From contig JACJZB010000001.1 of NCBI GenBank assembly GCA_020635815.1, forward strand, positions 1-64,000: a DNA stretch of 64,000 bases. Direction: 5' to 3'. This document shows, in pieces, positions 26,940 through 34,883 of the stretch. Each line of letters begins with the position of its first letter. Within the stretch, counting starts at the first letter, position 1. A program made the translations under genes and the position numbers. The notes under the pieces are model-generated. The model was not told where the DNA came from. It did no database searches and saw nothing but the letters and a program-made list of their open reading frames with translations. Origin of the DNA: Flavobacteriales bacterium (GTDB lineage Bacteria > Bacteroidota > Bacteroidia > Flavobacteriales_E > Vicingaceae).

Positions 26940-27491
26940 TTAACTTTCTTTTTCTACTTGTAAAAAACTTAGTTCTAATGGTTGTTTTCTTCCAAAAATC
27001 TTTACCATTACTTCTAATTTTCTTTTTTCCTCGTTTATCTTTTCTATTGTACCAGAGAAACCATTGAATGGCCCATCAACAACTTTAATGTTTTCACCAA
27101 CTACATAAGGGATTGTCATTTCTTCTTCACTTTCAGCCAACTCATCAACTTTTCCTAATATTCTGTTTACTTCTGATAATCTTAATGGTAAAGGTTCTCC
27201 TCTTTTCTCTGCTCCTAAGAAGCCGATTACACCATTTACATTTCTAATAATATGAGGTACTTCTCCAACTAAATCAGCTTCTACTAATATATAACCAGGG
27301 AAAAAACTTCTCTCTTTATTAATCTTTTTACCGTTTCTTATTTGGTAAACTTTTTCTGTTGGAATTAATATCTGTGAAACATAATCATTTAAGCCATTTC
27401 TATGAATTTCATCTTCAATGTACTTTTTAATTTTATTTTCTTTTCCACTAATGGCTCTTACAACATACCACTTTTTACTATTCTCTGCCAT
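26940..27491 (-). CDS. nusG: Transcription termination/antitermination factor NusG
   Basis: 183 residues: an NGN domain (KWYVVRAISGKENKIKKYIE, ~6-25; RSFFPGYILVEADL, ~61-74) and a C-terminal KOW domain (GENIKVVDGPFNGFSGTIEKI, seen as VVDGPFNGFSGTIEKI, ~132-150). It binds RNA polymerase and couples it to Rho or ribosomes. It is 8 bases downstream of secE, as usual. Confidence 0.97.
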   Translation of the reverse strand: MAENSKKWYVVRAISGKENKIKKYIEDEIHRNGLNDYVSQILIPTEKVYQIRNGKKINKERSFFPGYILVEADLVGEVPHIIRNVNGVIGFLGAEKRGEPLPLRLSEVNRILGKVDELAESEEEMTIPYVVGENIKVVDGPFNGFSGTIEKINEEKRKLEVMVKIFGRKQPLELSFLQVEKES

Positions 27492-27499
27492 GTCTCGTT

Positions 27500-27691
27500 T
27501 TAAAATAAATCGTAAATCAATTTCATTAAATTACTGAATGAAGTATCCATTACATATATGATAAGTGCAAAGATTACAGATGCAATCATTACAATTACAG
27601 CACTATTTTGAAGTTCTGCCCATGTCGGCCATGAAACTTTATTAAAAAGTTCATCAACAGATTCTTGTATGTATGTTCCAACTTTTGCCAT
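27500..27691 (-). CDS. secE: Preprotein translocase subunit SecE
   Basis: 63-residue protein starting MAKVGTYIQESVDELFNKVSW, with the conserved W-P-T-W motif before a single transmembrane helix (~29-50). It stabilises SecY in the inner membrane. The frame is open further upstream, but those codons lie inside tRNA-Trp (27707-27779) and encode nothing SecE-like, so I start at the ATG at 27689-27691, 15 bases after the tRNA. Confidence 0.95.
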   Translation of the reverse strand: MAKVGTYIQESVDELFNKVSWPTWAELQNSAVIVMIASVIFALIIYVMDTSFSNLMKLIYDLF

Positions 27692-27706
27692 AATATATTT
27701 TCTTTG

Positions 27707-27779
27707 CACGGGTGGAGAGACTCGAACTCCCAACCAATGGTTTTGGAGACCACTACTCTGCCAATTGAGCTACACCCGT
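27707..27779 (-). tRNA. tRNA-Trp (CCA)
   Basis: A 73-nt cloverleaf with acceptor stem ACGGGTG / CACCCGT, a D arm with GCTC..GAGT, an anticodon loop CTCCAAA carrying CCA, and a T arm GTTCGAGTC. The discriminator is G. No CCA is encoded. It lies between tuf and secE, the standard position. Confidence 0.96.
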
Positions 27780-27800
27780 AAACATTATTAAGACAAGAAA

Positions 27801-27822
27801 GGTGTCCCGGTTTTGGGACACC
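27801..27822 (-). terminator. Terminator-like hairpin after tuf
   Basis: GGTGTCCC / GGGACACC with a 6-nt loop, extended by AAA/TTT on both sides (27798-27825). It lies between the tuf stop and tRNA-Trp. On the minus strand it is followed by TTTCTTGTC, a short T-tract, so termination may be partial and the downstream tRNA-Trp-secE-nusG genes may be reached by read-through. Confidence 0.6.
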
Positions 27823-27848
27823 TTTAGTTGCCTTAATTATTCTTTTTT

Positions 27849-29036
27849 TTATTTGATAATTTCAGTAACCTGACCAGCCCCAACTGTTCTACCACCTTCT
27901 CTTATCGCAAATCTTAAACCTTTATTTATTGCAACAGGAACGATTAATTTAACAGTAATTGACACGTTATCACCAGGCATTACCATTTCTCTTCCTTCTT
28001 CTAAGAAGATTTCTCCAGTAACATCTGTAGTTCTAATATAGAATTGAGGTCTGTATTTATTGTGGAATGGAGTGTGACGTCCACCTTCTTCTTTTTTCAA
28101 CACATAAATCTCAGCAGTAAATTCAGAGTGAGGAGTAATAGAACCAGGCTTAGCGATAACCATACCTCTTCTAATTTGAGATTTCTCAATACCTCTTAAT
28201 AATAAACCTACGTTATCTCCAGCTTCACCTCTATCCAATATCTTTCTAAACATTTCAACACCTGTGATGGTTGATGATAATTTCTCATCACCCATACCTA
28301 GGATATCTACAGCATCGCCAGTATTAATCACACCAGTTTCAATTCTACCAGTTGCAACAGTTCCTCTACCAGTAATAGAGAATACATCTTCTACAGGCAT
28401 TAAGAAAGGTTTATCAACATCTCTTGGAGGCATTTCAATATATGAATCAACAGCATCCATTAAATCCATAATTGTTTTTTCCCATTTTTCTTCGCCATTC
28501 AATCCACCTAAAGCTGATCCAGCAATTACAGGAGCATTATCACCATCATATTCATAGAATGATAATAATTCTCTAATTTCCATTTCAACTAACTCTAATA
28601 ATTCTTCATCATCAACCATATCCACTTTATTCATGAATACAACAATTCTAGGGATACCAACTTGTCTTCCTAATAGGATATGCTCTCTAGTTTGTGGCAT
28701 TGGTCCATCAGTAGCAGCTACAACAAGGATAGCACCGTCCATTTGAGCAGCACCAGTTACCATGTTCTTAACATAATCCGCGTGACCAGGACAATCTACG
28801 TGAGCGTAGTGTCTGTTAGCAGTTGAATATTCTACGTGTGAAGTATTAATTGTAATACCTCTTTCTTTTTCTTCAGGAGCGTTATCAATAGAAGCAAAAT
28901 CTCTTAATTCAGATAATCCTGCTTTTGCTAATACAGTAGTGATAGCAGCAGTTAAAGTAGTTTTTCCGTGGTCAACGTGACCAATAGTTCCAATATTTAA
29001 GTGTGGTTTGGAACGATCATAATTCTCTTTAGCCAT
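27849..29036 (-). CDS. tuf: Elongation factor Tu
   Basis: 395 residues. G1 is GHVDHGKTT (residues 19-27), G3 is DCPGHADYV and G4 is NKVDMVDD; the switch region GITINTSHVEY is intact. It delivers aminoacyl-tRNA to the ribosome. It sits between the four-tRNA cluster and tRNA-Trp-secE-nusG, equivalent to tufB in enterobacteria. No second tuf copy is in this window. Confidence 0.98.
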   Translation of the reverse strand: MAKENYDRSKPHLNIGTIGHVDHGKTTLTAAITTVLAKAGLSELRDFASIDNAPEEKERGITINTSHVEYSTANRHYAHVDCPGHADYVKNMVTGAAQMDGAILVVAATDGPMPQTREHILLGRQVGIPRIVVFMNKVDMVDDEELLELVEMEIRELLSFYEYDGDNAPVIAGSALGGLNGEEKWEKTIMDLMDAVDSYIEMPPRDVDKPFLMPVEDVFSITGRGTVATGRIETGVINTGDAVDILGMGDEKLSSTITGVEMFRKILDRGEAGDNVGLLLRGIEKSQIRRGMVIAKPGSITPHSEFTAEIYVLKKEEGGRHTPFHNKYRPQFYIRTTDVTGEIFLEEGREMVMPGDNVSITVKLIVPVAINKGLRFAIREGGRTVGAGQVTEIIK

Positions 29037-29101
29037 GATTTTCGGTTTATTTTATTTTATTTATATTAAAATTAATTATTTACACTACTATTATCCTTAA
29101 G

Positions 29102-29173
<72 letters not shown>

Positions 29174-29199
29174 TAAAACCGATATAAGTTCAAAAAAAG

Positions 29200-29272
29200 A
29201 GCGGGAGACGAGACTCGAACTCGCGACCCTCAGCTTGGAAGGCTGACGCTCTACCAACTGAGCTACTCCCGC
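29200..29272 (-). tRNA. tRNA-Gly (TCC)
   Basis: 73-nt cloverleaf: acceptor GCGGGAG / CTCCCGC, anticodon stem TCAGC/GCTGA with loop CTTCCAA (TCC), T arm GAGTTCGAGTCTC. Discriminator T. Confidence 0.96.
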
Positions 29273-29286
29273 TAATTTTTTTGTTG

Positions 29287-29368
29287 TGGGGGAAGCAGGA
29301 TTCGAACCTACGAAGGCGTAGCCAACAGATTTACAGTCTGTCCTCGTTGACCGCTTGAGTATTCCCCC
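29287..29368 (-). tRNA. tRNA-Tyr (GTA)
   Basis: 82-nt class II tRNA with acceptor GGGGGAA / TTCCCCC, anticodon stem CAGAC-type with loop containing GTA, a long variable arm (GGCTACGCC region), and T arm GGTTCGAATCC. Discriminator A. Confidence 0.96.
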
Positions 29369-29396
29369 AACGAAATACTATATCTTTAAAGAACTG

Positions 29397-29470
29397 AGCC
29401 GATGGAGGGACTCGAACCCACGACCTGCTGATTACAAATCAGCTGCTCTAGCCAGCTGAGCTACATCGGC
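29397..29470 (-). tRNA. tRNA-Thr (TGT)
   Basis: 74-nt cloverleaf with acceptor GCCGATG / CATCGGC, anticodon stem GCTGA/TCAGC with loop TTTGTAA (TGT), T arm GGGTTCGAGTCCC. Discriminator T. It is the first tRNA of the four-tRNA cluster on the minus strand. Confidence 0.96.
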
Positions 29471-29487
29471 TTTTCTGTTAACAAAAA

Positions 29488-29509
29488 CAGACCTCTTTTA
29501 AAAGGTCTG
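29488..29509 (-). terminator. Terminator after hpf
   Basis: CAGACC / GGTCTG stem around a TTTTAAAAGA interior that can itself pair. On the minus strand it is followed by TTTTTG. It lies between the hpf stop and the first tRNA, so it probably ends the xerC-hpf transcript. Confidence 0.65.
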
Positions 29510-29558
29510 CAAATGTATAAAAGATTTTATATTATTCAAATATTATTTTGATTTTTTT

Positions 29559-29867
29559 TTAGGATACTTTATTAAGTTTTTCTTTATGCTTTTTTAATTG
29601 TCTTCTAAGTGCTTCTACAGCAGCATCTGTTGCCTCTTCAAATGACTTGCATTGCTTCTTTGCAAAGATGTCATTTCCTGGTACTAATAATTTTATTTCG
29701 GCAACTTTGTTTTCAGTTGAATGATTGTTTTCTACTTTAAGTATAACTTCTCCGTCTATGATTTTGTCATAAAATTGAGCTAGCTTATCTACTTTTTCTT
29801 GAATAAATTCAATTAATTTTTTGTCAGCATCAAAGTGTACTGAAGTGATTTTTACATTTACTTTCAT
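29559..29867 (-). CDS. hpf: Ribosome hibernation-promoting factor (short HPF/RaiA family)
   Basis: 102 residues comprising only the S30AE domain (MKVNVKITSVHFDADKKL start; late basic helix ALRRQLKKHKEKL), so this is the short form without the C-terminal dimerisation domain. It binds the small subunit in the mRNA/tRNA channel. A perfect AGGAGG (complement of 29872-29877) ends four bases before the ATG, which is unusual in this window. It follows xerC after 16 bases. Confidence 0.92.
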   Translation of the reverse strand: MKVNVKITSVHFDADKKLIEFIQEKVDKLAQFYDKIIDGEVILKVENNHSTENKVAEIKLLVPGNDIFAKKQCKSFEEATDAAVEALRRQLKKHKEKLNKVS

Positions 29868-29871
29868 ATTT

Positions 29872-29877
29872 CCTCCT
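29872..29877 (-). promoter_or_regulatory. Perfect Shine-Dalgarno AGGAGG of hpf
   Basis: The minus strand reads GAGGAGGAAATATG: the AGGAGG core ends 4 nt before the hpf start. Bacteroidota genes mostly lack such sites, and none of the other starts I inspected here has one, including rpsU, tuf, rpoB, rplL, rpmG and guaA. Confidence 0.8.
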
Positions 29878-29883
29878 CTTTTT

Positions 29884-30765
29884 TTAAGCTTTTGGATGAG
29901 CTTGTTTATGAATATTTTTTAATTTTTCTATGGTGTTGTGGGTATAAACTTGTGTTGCTGCTAAGTTCGAATGCCCTAATATTTCTTTTATAGTATTTAA
30001 GTCTGCTCCATTGTTTAACATGTGTGTTGCAAAAGTGTGTCGAAGAACATGTGGGCTCTTTTTTGAAATTTTTGTAACAATACTAAGGTAGTTATTAACT
30101 AACCTATAAACAAACTTTGGATATAATTTTTTGTTATTTTTTGTTAAAAAAAGATAATTAATAGTAGTGTCCTTTTCTAATCTTAATGAAAGGAATTTGT
30201 CAAACTCTTTTTTTAAGTTGTTACTTATTGGAATTATTCTTTCTTTATTTCTTTTGCCTAATACTTTTAAGGTAAGGCTATTTAGATCTATAGAACTTAT
30301 TTTAATTTCTATTAGTTCTGAAAGTCGAATTCCTGTAGCGTATAAAAGTTCTAATATTAATTTGTTTTGGATTTCCTCAAAATTATTCTGAAATGAGATT
30401 TCCTCAAATAGATTGAGAATTTCTTTTTCATTAATAAATACAGGTAATGATTTTTTTACTTTGGGTGATGTGATTTTTAGAAGAGGGTTATCTGTTATTA
30501 GTGCATTCTTTTGTAAATATTTAAAGAATGTTTTTAAAGTTGATATTTTTCTATTGATGCTAGTGGTGGAATTTCCTTCTTCTAAAAGGACAACTATCCA
30601 TGAACGAATAATAGGGGAGTTTACTTCTGCAATGTTGGAAATGGAATACTGTATAGAAATAAATTGGAAAAATTGTTCTAAATCTTTTTTATATGCAATT
30701 ACAGTATGTGACGATGATCTTTTTTGATGGAGTAAGTATTCACAAAAAGATAAAATATTTTGCAT
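29884..30765 (-). CDS. Tyrosine recombinase XerC/XerD family
   Basis: 293 residues with an N-terminal SAM-like DNA-binding domain (~1-85) and a C-terminal catalytic domain containing Arg in ATGIRLSELIEI (~143), the HVLRHTFATHMLNNGADL box (~240-257), a GHSNLAATQ His and nucleophile Tyr in QVYTH (~275). Role: dimer resolution at dif or general site-specific recombination. Its place between rpsU and hpf is the usual Bacteroidota context for the housekeeping xerC-type gene; I cannot choose between XerC and XerD. The ATG follows directly after the T-tract of an upstream hairpin. Confidence 0.9.
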   Translation of the reverse strand: MQNILSFCEYLLHQKRSSSHTVIAYKKDLEQFFQFISIQYSISNIAEVNSPIIRSWIVVLLEEGNSTTSINRKISTLKTFFKYLQKNALITDNPLLKITSPKVKKSLPVFINEKEILNLFEEISFQNNFEEIQNKLILELLYATGIRLSELIEIKISSIDLNSLTLKVLGKRNKERIIPISNNLKKEFDKFLSLRLEKDTTINYLFLTKNNKKLYPKFVYRLVNNYLSIVTKISKKSPHVLRHTFATHMLNNGADLNTIKEILGHSNLAATQVYTHNTIEKLKNIHKQAHPKA

Positions 30766-30771
30766 AAAAAA

Positions 30772-30824
30772 GTAGTTTGCTTTAATAACGTTAATTTACA
30801 AAAAAAGTTATCAAGGCAAACTAC
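30772..30824 (-). terminator. Long hairpin with T6 tract between rpsU and xerC
   Basis: On the minus strand GTAGTTTGC pairs with GCAAACTAC, and CTTGATAAC continues pairing with GTTATTAAA (one mismatch, one G-T), around a 17-nt loop. Six T follow (complement of 30766-30771), then the xerC ATG with no gap. It probably terminates the rpsU transcript. Confidence 0.7.
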
Positions 30825-30849
30825 AAATATTTTGCGAGGTTGAGTTTTT

Positions 30850-31041
30850 TTACTCTTCTGCTTTTCTTAATTTCTCGATGTAAACAGCTTTAATCATGGC
30901 TGCTCTATTTACAACAGAAGGCTTTAAAAATTGTTTTCTACTTCTCAATTCTTTAACAACACCAGTTCTTTCGAATTTTTTCTTGTATCTTTTTAAAGCT
31001 CTTTCGATGTTTTCACCGTCTTTTATAGGTATTACTATCAT
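30850..31041 (-). CDS. rpsU: Ribosomal protein bS21
   Basis: 63 residues: IPIKDGENIERALKRYKKKFERTGVVKELRSRKQF (seen as GENIERALKRYKKKFERTG) and a basic C-terminus, typical of bS21. It binds the platform near the 3' end of 16S rRNA. The leader before the ATG has no Shine-Dalgarno-like purine run. A consensus promoter lies at 31076-31106. Confidence 0.95.
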   Translation of the reverse strand: MIVIPIKDGENIERALKRYKKKFERTGVVKELRSRKQFLKPSVVNRAAMIKAVYIEKLRKAEE

Positions 31042-31075
31042 TGTGTTTTGTATAATTTTATTTTTTTAAGGGATG

Positions 31076-31106
31076 CAAATTTAGGTATAAATTTTTTAAT
31101 TGCAAA
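31076..31106 (-). promoter_or_regulatory. Consensus Bacteroidota promoter of rpsU
   Basis: Minus strand: -33 TTTG (complement of 31103-31106), 19-bp spacer, -7 TAAATTTG (complement of 31076-31083). This exactly fits TTTG-N19-TAnnTTTG. The predicted start gives a leader of roughly 25-30 nt. Confidence 0.7.
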
Positions 31107-31107
31107 C

Positions 31108-32247
31108 TTACTTTAATATTTCTCTCGAAATTACTAATTTTTGTATTTCAGAAGTACCTTCTCCAATGGTACAAAGTTTTGAATCTCTATAGTATTTTTC
31201 AGCAGGAAATTCTTTGGTGTAACCATAGCCGCCAAATATTTGAACAGCTTCTGTGGAAACTCTAACAGCAACTTCTGATGAATAATATTTTGCCATTGCT
31301 GAAACTTTAGTTACAGGTTGTTTTCTGTCTTTTAAGTCTGCTGATTCATAAATTAGCAACTCAGCTGCTTCAATTTCTGTAGCCATATCAGCTAATTTAA
31401 ATGCAATTGCCTGGAAATTTGAAATTGGTTGGTTAAATTGCTCTCTTTCTTTTGAATATTTTAAAGCAGCTTCATAGGCTCCTTTTGCAATACCTAATCC
31501 AAGTGATGCGATAGAGATTCTTCCTCCATCTAAAACTTTCATAGCCTGAACAAATCCTTCACCAACCTCTCCAAGTATATTGTCTTTATGCACTCTACAA
31601 TCACTGAAAATTAATTCAGCAGTTTCTGAAGCTCTCATTCCTAATTTATCTTCTTTTTTTCCTGAACTAAAGCCTGGGGTTCCTTTTTCTATAGCAAAAG
31701 CTGTCATTCCGTGAGAATCTCCTTTTTCACCTGTACGAGCTATTACAACTGCAATATTTCCAGAAATAGCGTGAGTAATAAAGTTTTTAGCTCCATTAAG
31801 CACCCAATAATCACCATCTTGTTTTGCTGTAGTGTTCATACCTCCAGCATCAGATCCAGTATTGTGTTCGGTTAGCCCCCATGCTCCAATCCATTCGGCT
31901 GTAGCCAGTTTTGGTAGCCATCTTTTCTTTTGTTCTTCATTTCCAAACATTAAAATATGATTGGTGCATAATGAGTTATGAGCAGCTACTGATAACCCAA
32001 TTGAACCACATATTTTTGAAATTTCAGATACTACGGTTACATATTCACTGTAAGGCATATTTGATCCGCCATATTCTGTTGGGACAACACACCCCATTAG
32101 CCCTAATTCTCCAAGTTGTTTAAACAATTCTACGGGGAATGTTTGAGCTTCGTCCCATTCCATCATTTTTGGACGAATGTTTTTCTCTCCAAAATCTCTT
32201 ATCATGTCAGCAATCATTTGCTGATTCTCTGTGTAATCAAAATTCAT
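31108..32247 (-). CDS. Acyl-CoA dehydrogenase
   Basis: 379-residue FAD enzyme oxidising acyl-CoA to enoyl-CoA. It contains GLTEHNTGSDAGGMNTTA (~133-150, FAD contact), KNFITHA, GLGIAKGAYEAALKY, and a C-terminal CTIGEGTSEIQKL with the catalytic Glu in GEGT, which marks the short-chain (butyryl/isovaleryl-type) group. A second, similar-sized family member lies at 37707. Chain-length preference cannot be fixed from sequence. apt lies 13 bases upstream on the same strand. Confidence 0.9.
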   Translation of the reverse strand: MNFDYTENQQMIADMIRDFGEKNIRPKMMEWDEAQTFPVELFKQLGELGLMGCVVPTEYGGSNMPYSEYVTVVSEISKICGSIGLSVAAHNSLCTNHILMFGNEEQKKRWLPKLATAEWIGAWGLTEHNTGSDAGGMNTTAKQDGDYWVLNGAKNFITHAISGNIAVVIARTGEKGDSHGMTAFAIEKGTPGFSSGKKEDKLGMRASETAELIFSDCRVHKDNILGEVGEGFVQAMKVLDGGRISIASLGLGIAKGAYEAALKYSKEREQFNQPISNFQAIAFKLADMATEIEAAELLIYESADLKDRKQPVTKVSAMAKYYSSEVAVRVSTEAVQIFGGYGYTKEFPAEKYYRDSKLCTIGEGTSEIQKLVISREILK

Positions 32248-32260
32248 TTTGCTATTTTTT

Positions 32261-32788
32261 TTAAAAGTGTACTAAACTACTAATATTTTCAGAATATTTC
32301 GAAAGACTTTTCTGGCCATTTAAAAAATCTAACTCTACAACAAAACTAAAACCTGCAACATTTGCATTTTGCATTTTAATTAATTCAGCTGCAGCAATTG
32401 CTGTTCCTCCTGTTGCTAATAAATCGTCATGAATTAAAACTTTCCAATTGCTTTGCAAAGCATCTTCATGAATTTCTACTTCTGCAGTTCCATATTCTAA
32501 ATCATATTTATATGACATTGTTTTGTATGGAAGTTTACCTTTTTTACGGATAGGAACAAAAGGAATATCTAATTTATTTGCCAACATTATTCCAAACCAA
32601 AATCCACGACTTTCTATACCAACGATAGCATCAATGTTTTGATTTTCATAATTTTTAGCCATATTATCAACAATTTCTCGAGTTAATTCAGCATCTAATA
32701 ATATAGGAGTAATATCTTTAAAAATAATGCCTGGTTTAGGGAAGTCAGGCACATCTCTTATCACTTTTTTGATAATTTCAGCTAGCAT
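32261..32788 (-). CDS. apt: Adenine phosphoribosyltransferase
   Basis: 175 residues converting adenine and PRPP to AMP. Visible motifs are FPKPGIIFKDITPIL (~16-30), VGIESRGFWFG (~57-67) and the PRPP loop VLIHDDLLATGGTA (~117-130). Length is typical. It is followed 13 bases later by the acyl-CoA dehydrogenase gene. Confidence 0.95.
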   Translation of the reverse strand: MLAEIIKKVIRDVPDFPKPGIIFKDITPILLDAELTREIVDNMAKNYENQNIDAIVGIESRGFWFGIMLANKLDIPFVPIRKKGKLPYKTMSYKYDLEYGTAEVEIHEDALQSNWKVLIHDDLLATGGTAIAAAELIKMQNANVAGFSFVVELDFLNGQKSLSKYSENISSLVHF

Positions 32789-32849
32789 TTATATTTAATT
32801 TTTAATGTTTTACAATTTTAGGATATAAATTCGATTAATCAAATGACTT

Positions 32850-33691
32850 TTAATACACTTTAGTTAATTCTCCGTATTCGATTATTTTACCAGTTGTAGA
32901 TTTTATACAAAGTTTATTTAAGTCTATTTTTTTTGTAGGAAAATATTCTCTTACAGTTTCTTTTATCTCTTGTTCACCCAGTTTTGGTGAATAAGTGTTT
33001 ATAATTAAAAAACCTTCTTTGGTTAATATTTGGCTGGCTGTTTTTACTAATTCTGGAAACAAGGTTTCAATTTTCCATCGTTCTTTTTTGCTCCAATTCC
33101 ATAAGCAGGAGGATCCATTATAATTGCATCATATTTGTTACCTCTTTTTTCTTCACGCTTAGAAAACTTAAGTGCATCTTCTAATATCCAATGAATATCA
33201 GATAAGTTTGAATTTTCCATATTTTCTTTTGCCCAAGAAATAATTTGTTTTACAGAATCGCAATGGTTTACATTTGCACCAATAGAGTTAGCAACTAAAG
33301 AAGAGCCTCCGGTGTGAGCAAATAAGTTCAACAGTTTGTCGTCTTGTTTTAAATTCGCAATTAAGTAATCCCAATTTATTTTTTGTTCTGGAAAAATACC
33401 AATGTGTTTAAATTTTGTTAATTGAAGATTAAATGCACAGTTTTTAAATTCAATTTGCCAATTTTTCGAAGCATTTTTATTTAGAGTTTTCCAAAAACCT
33501 TTGTTTGAAGATTCTTCAATAAATTCAAAATCAGCTTTTTTAATCCAATCAGCCTCTGATAAGATAGGTGTAAAGTAAGCATTTCGTTCTGGACGAATTG
33601 TTATCGTATTTCCCCAGCGTTCAAGCTTTTTATTGTTACCAGCATCAATGAGTTCGTAATCTGGCCAATGAGAGCTGTATATTCTTTGCAT
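32850..33691 (-). CDS. Class I SAM-dependent (RlmI/RlmK-like) methyltransferase, frame interrupted
   Basis: Two overlapping frames make one protein. The first (33691 to 33047) carries the N-terminal part, a SAM-binding LNLFAHTGGSSLVA (~120) and the catalytic-type DAIIMDPPAYG (~186-196), then reads ..GAKKNDGKLKP and stops. The second (ending at 32850) carries FPELVKTASQIL and the rest of the fold. Joining them by a -1 step at GCA AAA AAG (complement of 33091-33083) gives GAKKERWKIETLFPEL, a smooth family-like sequence; total ~280 residues. The substrate is probably rRNA. Either an A was lost from an A7 run, in the cell or during sequencing, or ribosomes shift here. The N-terminal PUA-type domain of full RlmI is reduced. 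Confidence 0.8.
33083..33089 (-). other. A AAA AAG slippery heptamer at the frame break
   Basis: In the zero frame the minus strand reads GCA AAA AAG AAC, placing the heptamer A AAA AAG in the X XXY YYZ phase used for -1 frameshifting in dnaX. A -1 shift continues GAA CGA TGG, which restores the methyltransferase frame. A weak hairpin GAAAC-CTT-GTTTC begins 14 nt downstream. Confidence 0.6.
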
Positions 33692-33762
33692 TTGAAAAAA
33701 CTATTAATAGTTGGTAAAAAAACGAAATTAACGATTTGAAACTGGAGGAACAAAAATGAGGT

Positions 33763-34872
33763 TTATCTAACGGTTAAATAAGGTGCAATTTTTAGGTAAG
33801 TTTCACTTGAAATTAAATGAATTTTCTTGATGTCCTCTATCGTGTTATAATTTCCATTTGCTTTTCTATATTTTATGATAGCATTACCTGTTTTCCAATC
33901 AATATATGGATGTTTTGTTAAATCTTTAATTTCATCAGTGTTGATGTTTAAGAGTACAGGTTTAACAATTCCCAAATCAATTTGATGTTCAAAACCTAAG
34001 TAAGTTTCTTCAGATAAATTCCATACTTCTTTTAATTGTTCTTTTTTAATAAACCCGCCTAAACTATTTCTGTATTTAATAATTATAGAAGCATATTTTT
34101 CAGAATTTATTCCTTTTAAGTATAGTAAATCTTTTGCCGTTGCGGTATTTACATTTACTTTTTGGGTATAGTTTTTTTCTTTTTTTGTGGAGTTTGGTTG
34201 TTCTGTTTTATCAGGTAGTAAGATATAAGGTTTCAATTTAATATACTTAGATTCTTCTAATCCATAAATTTTACTTACATCAGCTTTTGTGTTCCATTTA
34301 CCGCCTTTGGTTTTATATTTAAAAATGGCTTTTATTTGCCAATCAGCAAAGCCTAGCTTTTTCCATTCAGCTTTAGTAATGGTGTTAGGGTTAAAATCAA
34401 AATATATTGGTTCGCTTTCCTTTTTAAAGAAGTCTGTTGGTTTGTCTTCCATCTCATCAGGAAGTAAAATATAGGGTTTTAATTGTTCAAAATGATTAGA
34501 ATCTAATCCGTAAATTTTAGCGACATCATTTTTCGATTTCCAATAACCACCTTTTGTTTTGTAGTTGTTTATCGTTTTTATTTGCCATTCTTTAAACCCC
34601 AATTTTACCCATTCACTATCAGAAATGGTGTTGGGATTAAAATTAAATAACGCTACTTTAACAGGTGTTTTTTCTGATTTTAATTTTGAGTTTTGTTCTT
34701 TTTCAAATTGATTGATAGCATTTTCAAACTCACTAAAATCGGTTATTTTATTAACGTTAAAATAATCGGCAAACTGAATGCCAATTATTAAAAGAATAAT
34801 AATAGAGAACAATATAACTACACCTCTTTTTTCTCCTCGAGAAAAAGAAAAGTAATTATTAATTCTACTCAC
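33763..34872 (-). CDS. Membrane-anchored helix-hairpin-helix protein with internal duplication
   Basis: 369 residues: one transmembrane helix (~18-36), then four HhH-type (ComEA-like) modules. The first two are near-copies of each other: residues ~74-138 and ~146-210 share FNPNTI..EW.KLGF.EWQIK, YKTKGG.W..K.DV.KIYGL and LKPYILLPD. Two more divergent units follow (VNTATAKDLLYLKGI at ~232 and a final unit at ~305-366). The related ComEA binds DNA in competence, but this lineage-specific form has no known role to me. It precedes the split methyltransferase on the strand. Confidence 0.8.
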   Translation of the reverse strand: MSRINNYFSFSRGEKRGVVILFSIIILLIIGIQFADYFNVNKITDFSEFENAINQFEKEQNSKLKSEKTPVKVALFNFNPNTISDSEWVKLGFKEWQIKTINNYKTKGGYWKSKNDVAKIYGLDSNHFEQLKPYILLPDEMEDKPTDFFKKESEPIYFDFNPNTITKAEWKKLGFADWQIKAIFKYKTKGGKWNTKADVSKIYGLEESKYIKLKPYILLPDKTEQPNSTKKEKNYTQKVNVNTATAKDLLYLKGINSEKYASIIIKYRNSLGGFIKKEQLKEVWNLSEETYLGFEHQIDLGIVKPVLLNINTDEIKDLTKHPYIDWKTGNAIIKYRKANGNYNTIEDIKKIHLISSETYLKIAPYLTVR

Positions 34873-34883
34873 GTTAATTTAGT

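Noticed and set aside
27692..27733. Upstream extension of secE (14 more codons).
   Set aside because: These codons lie within tRNA-Trp and its trailer, and the family starts at the ATG at 27691.
29884..30765. Phage or integron integrase.
   Set aside because: Length, motifs and the rpsU-hpf context fit the housekeeping Xer recombinase, and no attachment repeats or cargo are visible near the tRNAs.
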